From assembly GCA_025060505.1 (NCBI GenBank), contig JANXBU010000019.1:1-32853 (forward strand): a DNA stretch of 32,853 bases, read 5' to 3'. A program made the translations under genes and the position numbers. Under the pieces are notes generated by a model, which was not told the origin of the DNA, ran no database searches, and saw nothing but the letters and a program-made list of their open reading frames with translations. Shown in pieces: positions 1 to 6,953 of the stretch (the stretch's first letter is position 1; the number at the start of each line of letters is the position of its first letter). Origin of the DNA: Candidatus Calescibacterium sp. (GTDB lineage Bacteria; Calescibacteriota; Calescibacteriia; Calescibacteriales; Calescibacteriaceae).

Positions 1-156
1 TGTTAGTTATGTGATAGCAAAACAGAGAAGAACTGTAAGATAGGATATTGTATCTTAATTTTAATTTGTATTTTGAGCTGTTCAGTTTCTACTTTTGTCT
101 TTGAATAATATGTCTTTACCTTTACTTTTGAACGATATGTATAATTTCTTATCTAT

Positions 157-1012
157 ATGATAACACTATTTGCATGTCCAAAACCATTTAAAGATAAGAA
201 AATAAGCATAATACAACGAAATGCAATAAGGAGCTGGACACTTCTTTCTCCAAAGCCTGATATCATATTGTTTGGAGATGATTTTGGGGTAGATAAGATA
301 TGTCAAGAATTTGGTCTGAAACATATTGCGTACGTTGTGAAAAATGAATTTGGGACGCCTTTGGTAAGCGATATATTCAGAAAAGCACAAGATGTGGCAG
401 AGTATAACATTTTGTGCTATGTTAATGCGGATATCATATTGATGAGCGACTTCATACAGGCTGTGAGTTTTGTTTCAAAATTAAAGCGTCCAGAATTCTT
501 TATCAAATTCAGAAGAGTTTTTCTTATAGCAGGACAAAGATATGATTTAGATATAGATGACGCCATAAATTTTGATGATGCAGATTGGGAAATCAAACTA
601 AAAAGTGCTGTAAAGGAGAAAGGAAAGATTCATCCACCGTACGGTAGTGATTACTTTGTTTTTCCAAGAGGTATGTTCAGAGATATCCCAGATTGCGATC
701 GGGAGACCGGGGTGGGATAATTGGTTAATTTACAAAGCTCGGGCAGAAAAGATACCTGTTGTAGATGCAACAGATGTTATAATTGCTGTTCATCAGAACC
801 ATGACTATAGTCATGCTCCTGGTGGTGATATATGGAAAGGAAAAGAATTTGATTATAATCTATCTTTGTCTAGAAATAACCTTATGAACTTAACAGCCTC
901 AACTCACAAACTTATGTATAAAGGCTCAAGTATGAGCGTCAAGTGGATTCTTCTTCAAAGAGCTCTTGAAAAATTCTTGTTCAGAATAAAGGGATTCTTT
1001 TCTAGGATCTAG
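157..1012 (+). pseudogene. Glycosyltransferase-like protein, broken by one frameshift
   Basis: Two overlapping reading frames give one continuous protein of about 284 residues if a single base is removed near 688-700. The first frame (from the ATG at 157) has a GT-A-like N-terminal half: 'FGDDFGV', a strand-turn 'CYVNADIILM' with an N-A-D in the place of a DxD metal site, and 'HPPYGSDYFVFPRGMF'. It then falls into a short nonsense tail ending at 720. The second frame carries the expected continuation 'AIGRPGWDNWLIYKAR' and 'HQNHDYSH'. From memory, this motif pair recurs in uncharacterised glycosyltransferase-like proteins of polysaccharide clusters. A role in cell-surface glycan synthesis is inferred from this and from the neighbouring GT2 gene. 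No Shine-Dalgarno is visible before the ATG. The break may be a real mutation or an assembly error. Confidence 0.7.
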
Positions 1013-1198
1013 ATCTCAGGTTTTTATTTTATCTCGTCAGGATGTAGAAAGAGATATGAAAATGAAATAATCTTAGCTCAGAGGGAACAAAACCCAGTGT
1101 TTGTTATATAGCGTTAAAATTTTGTGTGAAAATACAATATATCTTCTAAGGAGTTAATCTCAGGAAATAAATTGATAATAGCGTTTGGATTAGATGTT

Positions 1199-1247
1199 CA
1201 AATATAAACCCGTTTTAGAATTTTGAACAATGACTGCGATATTGAGA
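1199..1247 (+). repeat. Degenerate direct repeat, copy A
   Basis: The core 'gaattttgaacaa' plus 'gactg' and 'gataa' recurs in the same order at about 2377-2425, with roughly four fifths of aligned bases equal over about 37 bp. The two copies lie on either side of the GT2 gene in the same orientation. Origin unknown. Confidence 0.4.
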
Positions 1248-1252
1248 TAATT

Positions 1253-2179
1253 TTAGAATACATCAAATCCGTTGATTTTTTTACCGTACCTCATTCTCAT
1301 AATATATCCATAGGTTCCAGATAGTATGAAAGGAATTTTAAGTATATGTGATATGTTTTTTGTTGTCAAAAAACCGTCAACACATATGCGAGCGGCGTAG
1401 TATCTTTCTCCTATTATGTATGCGCTCCAAGATAGTCTTGAATATCTAAAATCAAGAAAGCTCTTGCCAAGCAGACTCATCATATCTGATTTGTACTTGT
1501 TCAGAAGATATACCCAAGCCTCAACGGTGCATCTTTTCTTCCCTGATAATCTGCTGTGTTCAGGATTTCTATTTATAACAATCAGTGGTTCAGGAATATA
1601 GTCAAACTCGCACACTCTTGAAATTCTTATCAGAAAATCTATGTCATCCATCATCTTACACATTTTGTCTGTAGTTTCATCAAAGCCTCCAATCTGTTTA
1701 ACATATTTTGCTCTGAAAAGAAATGTAGGAATACATATTCCAAGGTAGAGCATCTGCTTATATACGTATCCTCTTACCTTTGGCATCGGGCGGTAAGTAA
1801 TTTCCTTTCCTGCGTCGTTGTAAGAATCACAGTAAACACCACCTATACTTTCACTCTTAAAAAGCTCTATTTGTTTTTCTATTTTCTGTGGCATATATAG
1901 ATCGTCTGAGTCTAAGATTGCAATAAATTCTCCTTCTGCTGAGTTTACACCCGTATTTCTCGCATGAGCTGGACCGTAGTTTCTTTCGTGCTTTATGTAT
2001 TTGACTCTCTTGTCTTTTATGCTCTTTACGACCTCTTCTGTATTGTCATTAGATCCATCGTCTACCACAATTACTTCAACATTTCTGTAAGTCTGATTCA
2101 AGACGCTTTCAATTGATTTTCTAACGAGATGAGCTCTATTGTAAGTTGGAATAATAACGCTTACTAATCCATTTTTCAT
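1253..2179 (-). CDS. Family 2 glycosyltransferase
   Basis: Inverting-type GT2 of 308 residues with a GT-A fold. The N-terminus 'VSVIIPTYNRA' (6-16) is the classic nucleotide-binding strand, 'VVDDGSNDNT' (38-47) the UDP-contact motif, and 'ILDSDDLYMP' (88-97) carries the metal-binding D-x-D-D. The C-terminal third, with 'MCKMMDDIDFLIRI', resembles the acceptor region of cell-envelope glycosyltransferases. It is expected to move a sugar from a nucleotide donor onto a glycan or lipid-linked precursor at the cytoplasmic membrane face; donor and acceptor cannot be read from the sequence. There is no hydrophobic C-terminal anchor. It stands alone on this strand, next to a broken glycosyltransferase on the other strand, suggesting a remnant polysaccharide locus. 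It is bracketed by copies of a degenerate repeat. Confidence 0.9.
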   Translation of the reverse strand: MKNGLVSVIIPTYNRAHLVRKSIESVLNQTYRNVEVIVVDDGSNDNTEEVVKSIKDKRVKYIKHERNYGPAHARNTGVNSAEGEFIAILDSDDLYMPQKIEKQIELFKSESIGGVYCDSYNDAGKEITYRPMPKVRGYVYKQMLYLGICIPTFLFRAKYVKQIGGFDETTDKMCKMMDDIDFLIRISRVCEFDYIPEPLIVINRNPEHSRLSGKKRCTVEAWVYLLNKYKSDMMSLLGKSFLDFRYSRLSWSAYIIGERYYAARICVDGFLTTKNISHILKIPFILSGTYGYIMRMRYGKKINGFDVF

Positions 2180-2376
2180 TACTCAAATAAAGAAAAAATA
2201 GTTACGAGATTGGAAGATTGTAAAAAGTCAGTAATATTATGCACGAAGATAAAGAAATAGGTAAAATTTCAGATGATGAAGAATAAATTTCTCGGTGGGA
2301 TATTGGAATTTCAGTGAATGTGGAAGTAATGTTTCAGGAAGTATAGGAGAAAGTGTTGAGAATTTTTGACCTGATA

Positions 2377-2425
2377 TTCAAACGCTTTTGGAATTTTGAA
2401 CAAAGACTGTGGTGTTAGGATAACC
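2377..2425 (+). repeat. Degenerate direct repeat, copy B
   Basis: Matches copy A near 1199-1247 through 'gaattttgaacaa', then 'gactg' and 'gataa'. Copy A has about 7 extra bases just upstream of the core. Same orientation, about 1.2 kb apart, with the GT2 gene between them. Confidence 0.4.
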
Positions 2426-2597
2426 ATTGGGGATTCCTAAATGCAAACTTTGAAAATTAGAAATTTTAACTCCAAGAACAAATACATATTAAGCAATCTC
2501 ACTTGAAGAGGTAGTGATTTGTATTTTATGCAAGAAGACAGAAATAGATATGTTGAGTTGGAGCTGTTTCAAATAAAAAAACGAAAGAAATATAGAG

Positions 2598-2644
2598 AAA
2601 GTAAAAAAGGAATACAAAAGAAAAGTAAAAAAGGAATACAAAAG
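2598..2644 (+). repeat. Two-copy 24-bp-period tandem repeat
   Basis: A 23-bp purine-rich word beginning 'aaagtaaaaaaggaatac' occurs at 2598-2620 and again, identical, at 2622-2644. It is intergenic, consistent with replication slippage. Confidence 0.85.
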
Positions 2645-2868
2645 AATTGAGTGAAGGATTGGAACTATTTATATATTGGCGAATATATCGGGTCTCACTT
2701 GGGGCTTAAAAGTTTATAGCAAATTTCAGAAAAGTGCAGATGAACAGAAGAGTTGGCAAAGAAATTTTTATTAAGGTATATTTGGGGTTAGGTAAGCTAT
2801 CTGCTTAAATTTGGATTCTTTGTATTCCCAATTATTTATGTTCCCGGTTATTTATTATGAATCATGTT

Positions 2869-2892
2869 ATGAATCATCTCAATGTGATTCAT
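2869..2892 (+). repeat. 8-bp inverted repeat within a direct duplication
   Basis: 'atgaatca' (2869-2876) is the reverse complement of 'tgattcat' (2885-2892), with an 8-nt spacer. The left arm itself belongs to an 11-bp direct duplication ('ttatgaatcat' at 2855-2865 and 2867-2877). No T-run follows, so it is not an intrinsic terminator. It could be an operator-like site about 150 bp before nadA. Confidence 0.5.
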
Positions 2893-3039
2893 CATAGTCT
2901 CATTCTCAAAGTTCGTTGTAGTCTCGTTTACAAAGAGTTTTATGCTGTTAAAATTATAAATATTTACATCGTGGAAAATATCCGCGTAGTTCCGTATTTT
3001 GAATATTGTGCAAGAAATATGCTTAACATATAAGAATAG

Positions 3040-4134
3040 ATGGAAAGCAAAGAGAAAACAGAAAACAAGCCGCTACTTGACGAAGAACAAGTAAAGTATG
3101 CGAGAGAGATTTTCAAGGGATACGCAGAAAAATGGAAAAGAATCGGACCGCTTTTTATAAAAGCAAAATCGGAAAAGGGAATAGACGTTAAAGAAATACA
3201 GAACAAAATTCTGAGACTCAAAAAGGAAAAGGGAGCGTTGATTTTGAGTCATAACTACATGCTCCCGGAAATCCAGGAAATAGCAGATTTCATAGGAGAT
3301 TCTCTTGAACTTGCTATAAAGGCTGCTGAGTCTCCAAACGACCTTATAGTTTTCTGCGGTGTTCATTTTATGGCAGAAGGTGTCAAAGTTGTTTCACCGG
3401 AAAAAATTGTTCTTCTACCTAGGCTTGAAGCCGGTTGCTTTATGGCAGACATGATAAACATATCTGCTCTGAGAAAATTCAAAGAGAAGTACCAAGGACT
3501 CCCCGTTGTCTGCTACATAAACACAGATGCAGCGGTTAAAGCAGAAAGCGATATATGCTGTACATCGGCAAACGCAGTTCAAATAGTAAAAAGTGTAAAC
3601 TCAGATCAAGTTCTTTTCATACCAGATAGAAACCTTGGTCTTTATGTCCAAAGATTCACTTCTCAGAAAATAATACCTTGGGATGGCTGGTGCAATGTAC
3701 ATCACAGATTCAGACCAGAAGATATACAAAAGCTCAGGGAACAACATCCAGATGCGGTTGTTGTGGTTCATCCAGAATGCTCGCCAGAAGTAATTGACCT
3801 TGCAGATCATGTTTTCTCAACCGGTGGAATGGTAAGATTCGCAAAAGAAACTAAACACAGTAAAATAGCATTTGCAACGGAGGAAGGACTTGTAGAAAGA
3901 ATAAGAAGAGAAAACCCAGAAAAAACTATACTTTCGGTCGGATCACCAAAAACTTGCGTTAATATGAAATCTATAAGAATCCAAGATGTGCTGACAGCTC
4001 TTGAAGAAGAAAAATACAAAATAGATGTCCCAGAAGATATAATAGAAAAAGCAAGAATTCCACTCATAAGAATGCTTGAAATCTCAAAAGGAAGAGATTT
4101 TGTAAAGCAAATATTCCACAGAGCGGCTTTATAA
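3040..4134 (+). CDS. nadA: Quinolinate synthase A
   Basis: NadA condenses iminoaspartate with dihydroxyacetone phosphate to quinolinate, the second step of de novo NAD synthesis, using a [4Fe-4S] cluster. The protein has 364 residues. The substrate motif 'LSHNYMLPEIQEIADFIGDS' spans 69-88. The three expected cluster cysteines are C133 in 'AGCFMAD', C218 in 'WDGWCNVHH' and C306 in 'SPKTCVNMK'; 'HPECSPE' (244-250) and 'STGGM' (260-264) are further family hallmarks. A charged extension of about 60 residues precedes the core, so the protein is longer than the compact roughly 300-residue forms. The start is the first ATG of the frame; no good Shine-Dalgarno precedes it. The partner L-aspartate oxidase (nadB) and nadC are not in the window, so it is not in an NAD operon here. 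Confidence 0.96.
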   Translation: MESKEKTENKPLLDEEQVKYAREIFKGYAEKWKRIGPLFIKAKSEKGIDVKEIQNKILRLKKEKGALILSHNYMLPEIQEIADFIGDSLELAIKAAESPNDLIVFCGVHFMAEGVKVVSPEKIVLLPRLEAGCFMADMINISALRKFKEKYQGLPVVCYINTDAAVKAESDICCTSANAVQIVKSVNSDQVLFIPDRNLGLYVQRFTSQKIIPWDGWCNVHHRFRPEDIQKLREQHPDAVVVVHPECSPEVIDLADHVFSTGGMVRFAKETKHSKIAFATEEGLVERIRRENPEKTILSVGSPKTCVNMKSIRIQDVLTALEEEKYKIDVPEDIIEKARIPLIRMLEISKGRDFVKQIFHRAAL

Positions 4135-4308
4135 TTCGCTCACTCTCGTCTTAAGTGTTCCTGAATTCCGTGTCTTGAAAACATACAATCTTGTATCAAT
4201 AGATTTTTTGTTTGCTCTGGAAGAAAACTTCTCCATTTCAGAACTATAAAGGTAACCGTGATGCAGGATATTTTCATAGATCTTTTTCGGTAAAGCTGAA
4301 TTCTGGTT
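4129..4308 (-). pseudogene. Decayed C-terminal coding remnant
   Basis: Reading the minus strand from 4308 to the TAA at 4129-4131 gives 59 open codons with protein-like composition, including 'YLYSSEMEKFSS' and 'IDTRLYVFKTRNSG'. A TAA at 4309-4311 closes the frame upstream; above that, the same frame reads on with 'IIMNLSKEQ'. The only in-frame ATG below the stop would give 35 residues. It overlaps the last codons of nadA tail to tail. I do not recognise the family. It is probably the 3' end of a degraded gene, but chance openness cannot be excluded. Confidence 0.3.
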
Positions 4309-4558
4309 TTACTGCTCTTTTGAGAGATTCATAATAATAAACCTATGTTTTAAGGCAACGTAGCACACTGATCGCAAAACAGGTTATAACTTTGTCTTGT
4401 TGAAAACATCAGATACGATGAGAAAAAATATTATTTAAATTTGAAATACAGCATCATATTGTTGTGGCAGGTCATAACTTGAAAAAACAAATAATGTGAT
4501 TAATTAATGTCTCAGTGCTAAACTCGCAAAATTTACACTGAATTGCTAATCTTTTACT
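4309..4558. other. Intergenic region before the GH1 gene
   Basis: AT-rich, with no reading frame that looks coding. It must contain the promoter of the glycosidase gene, but no -10/-35 pair with good spacing stands out and no Shine-Dalgarno precedes the ATG at 4559. Confidence 0.4.
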
Positions 4559-6124
4559 ATGTTTTTGGTTTTATTGATTTTTCTGTTTTTGATTGTTTCA
4601 TGCGCATCGGAAAACAAAAACAAACAAAAATTTCTGTGGGGAGTTGCTATTTCTGGATTTCAAGCAGATATGGGACCGAACTCGGAGCCAGACAAAAATT
4701 CAGACTGGTGGATATGGACTCACAACGAAGAAAACTTCAAAAAAGGATATTACAAGGATGTCCCAGAAAACAGCTCAGACTTCTGGACACACTACAAAGC
4801 AGATATTGATATAGCAAAAGATGTAATAGGAGTCGATGTGTTCAGATATGGAATGGAGTGGTCTCGTGTGTTCCCGAATTCCACAACTTCTGTGAAAGTA
4901 TCTTTCAGAACAAACGAAATTGGTTATCCTCTGATTACAATAGATGAAAAAACTATCTCAGAGCTTGATAATATTGCTGACCAAAAATCAGTTAAAAAGT
5001 ACAGAGAGATTCTCGCTTATATGAAGCAAAAGGGACTCAAGATATTTATCACGCTGAACCATTTTTCTCTACCTTACTGGATACACGACCCGATAGCTTG
5101 TAGGGATTGGATTTCCGGGATAACCATCAATGCTGAGTTTTCTCCGGAACAAGCTTGTTTTGGAAAACCTTCTGGATGGATTTCCTCTCAGACGGTTGTT
5201 GAATTTGCAAAATATGTTGCCTATGTTGTATCAAAGTTTGGAGATCTGGTTGATATGTGGGGACCGATAAACGAACCCATAGTTGTTGCTACTGGAGGAT
5301 ACCTTTTTGGTGGAATTTCCGGACCTCTGGGTTTTGGAGCTTTTCCACCAGCTGGCTCGAACAAACAATCCTTTGAATATGTTCTGAAAAACCTTATTTT
5401 TGCTCATGCTATAGCATACGATACTATACACAAATTCGATAAAGAAGATGCAGATAAAGACGGTGTTCCAACAGAGGTTTTCCTTATATACAACATATCT
5501 TATATAGACGGAGATGATCAGAGAGCGGTAGATAGTGCTTGGAAGCTTCTTGTGTGGGACTATCTTGATGCAGTTCTCAGAGGAAAAATAAATTCTCAAT
5601 TTGTGCGGGAGCTTTATAAGAAAGCAGATATAATAGGCATAAACTACTACAATAGGTTTCAGGTCATATATGTTCCGGTATTTCCTTCTGTTGGAATGTT
5701 CTTTGCTCCAAAGCCTTGTCCTTCTGAAGAACCATCTGATGTTTGCCCATACGGACGCTCTGAGATGGGGTATGAGCTTTATCCTCCCGGAATATACGAA
5801 GTTATAAAAGCTGTTTGGGAAAGATACAGGGATCTTAATATTCCGATACTCATTACAGAAAATGGTTTGTCTGATTCACAAGATAAAAAAAGGGGAATAT
5901 TCATTCAGGAACACCTCAGATATGTTGGGAAAGCTCTTGATGAAGGAATTCCCGTTTTGGGATATTTCTACTGGTCATTGATTGATAATCTTGAATGGGC
6001 TCTTGGTTTTGAAAAAAGGTTTGGACTTGTTTTTGTGGATTTTTCTTCACCAGAAAGAAAGAGAACAATCAAGTCAAGTGCTTATGTTTTTTCAGATGAA
6101 ATAAAAAATTGGAGAAAAAAGTAG
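4559..6124 (+). CDS. GH1 family beta-glycosidase lipoprotein
   Basis: Retaining beta-glycosidase of family GH1, 521 residues. The acid/base is E239 in 'WGPINEP' (234-240) and the nucleophile E434 in 'LITENG' (431-436); 'NLEW' (477-480) forms part of the -1 sugar site. The N-terminal part, 'FLWGVAISGFQADMG' and 'DWWIWTHNEEN', follows the arrangement of archaeal LacS-type enzymes rather than the usual bacterial BglA type. The first 15 residues are a type II signal peptide, a hydrophobic stretch ending in 'LIVSC', so the mature enzyme should be lipid-anchored at C15 outside the cytoplasm. Most GH1 enzymes are cytoplasmic, so this is unusual. The first ATG of the frame gives the full signal peptide and so decides the start. 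It probably cleaves beta-linked glucosides or galactosides from external glycans; the exact substrate is unknown. Confidence 0.93.
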   Translation: MFLVLLIFLFLIVSCASENKNKQKFLWGVAISGFQADMGPNSEPDKNSDWWIWTHNEENFKKGYYKDVPENSSDFWTHYKADIDIAKDVIGVDVFRYGMEWSRVFPNSTTSVKVSFRTNEIGYPLITIDEKTISELDNIADQKSVKKYREILAYMKQKGLKIFITLNHFSLPYWIHDPIACRDWISGITINAEFSPEQACFGKPSGWISSQTVVEFAKYVAYVVSKFGDLVDMWGPINEPIVVATGGYLFGGISGPLGFGAFPPAGSNKQSFEYVLKNLIFAHAIAYDTIHKFDKEDADKDGVPTEVFLIYNISYIDGDDQRAVDSAWKLLVWDYLDAVLRGKINSQFVRELYKKADIIGINYYNRFQVIYVPVFPSVGMFFAPKPCPSEEPSDVCPYGRSEMGYELYPPGIYEVIKAVWERYRDLNIPILITENGLSDSQDKKRGIFIQEHLRYVGKALDEGIPVLGYFYWSLIDNLEWALGFEKRFGLVFVDFSSPERKRTIKSSAYVFSDEIKNWRKK

Positions 6125-6243
6125 AATATCTGAAATTTTGGAGTCTTCTTGATTTACTGAATGTTCAAAAGCAAAAGCTTTGTTTCATTTTGTTTTAATT
6201 TTATTCCGTATTTTCTTGTTGTTTGTTGTTCGTAATTTTATAT

Positions 6244-6918
6244 TCACAGTTCATCTTTTTTTATCTCTTTGAGTGTTCCATTTTCTATTTTGTAGATTTT
6301 ATCAAGCATTTTTGCTATGTTCATGTTGTGCGTGACAAGAACAAAGGTTGTATTTTCTCCCATGATTTTGAGAGTTTCTGTTATGACCTCATAAGCGGTT
6401 TGTGGATCAAGATTGCCTGTTGGTTCATCTGCAAGGAGTATCTCTGGAAAAACACAAAGAGCCCTCGCTATTGCAACACGCTGATATTCTCCGCCAGAAA
6501 GTTCCCATACATAAGCTCTCTCAGGTATTCCGAAAATTTTCATTATCCTTTTGACTTCATCTCTCTTGACACCTGCTCTTGAAGCGAAAAGGAGTATGTT
6601 CTCTTCAACAGAAAGTTCTTCTATCAGGTATCCGTTTTGAAATACAAAAGATATTTTTCGTCCTCTTATATTCTCAAGTTCCCTTTCGTTCATCTTAGAT
6701 ATGTTTTGTCCATCTATAATAACTTCTCCTTCGTCTGGTTTCAAGATAGTTCCTATTATAGATAGCAGTGTTGTTTTACCAGAACCTGATGCTCCAATTA
6801 TTGAAATCTTCTCTCCTCGGCGCACTTCAAGATCAACAGAATTCAGAACTCTTATCTCTTTGCTACCAGAAAAATAGGATTTCTTTATTTTTTTGAGTTC
6901 TATTATGCTTTCTATCAT
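6244..6918 (-). CDS. ABC transporter ATP-binding protein, LolD/MacB type
   Basis: ATPase subunit of 224 residues. Walker A 'GASGSGKT' (42-49), Q-loop 'FVFQ' (91-94), signature 'LSGGEYQRVAIARAL' (140-154), Walker B 'ILLADEPTGNLD' (160-171) and the H-loop 'VTHN' (195-198) are all intact. 'ADEPTGNLD' is typical of the MacB/LolD/FtsE group, which drives mechanotransmission (lipoprotein release, efflux) rather than solute uptake. It is the third gene of a minus-strand operon, 35 bp after a large lipoprotein gene. No permease (LolC/E or MacB-like) accompanies it, so its membrane partner must be encoded elsewhere. The company of two lipoprotein genes fits a link to lipoprotein trafficking, but this is inference and lolD is not assigned. 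Confidence 0.9.
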   Translation of the reverse strand: MIESIIELKKIKKSYFSGSKEIRVLNSVDLEVRRGEKISIIGASGSGKTTLLSIIGTILKPDEGEVIIDGQNISKMNERELENIRGRKISFVFQNGYLIEELSVEENILLFASRAGVKRDEVKRIMKIFGIPERAYVWELSGGEYQRVAIARALCVFPEILLADEPTGNLDPQTAYEVITETLKIMGENTTFVLVTHNMNIAKMLDKIYKIENGTLKEIKKDEL

Positions 6919-6953
6919 ATTCTAGAGGCAGAAGTTGAGTTTTTTAGAATATT

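Larger units (their letters stand above)
2180..3039. other. Gene-poor stretch with short repeats
   Basis: No convincing coding frame is visible in about 860 bp. It holds repeat copy B (about 2377-2425), a 24-bp-period tandem duplication (2598-2644), a 12-bp-period duplication that ends in an 8-bp inverted repeat (2855-2892), and an imperfect duplication of 'tagtctc' blocks (2895-2935). It may be decayed coding DNA or mobile-element debris. The promoter for nadA must lie at its right end, but no clear -35/-10 pair stands out. Confidence 0.5.
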
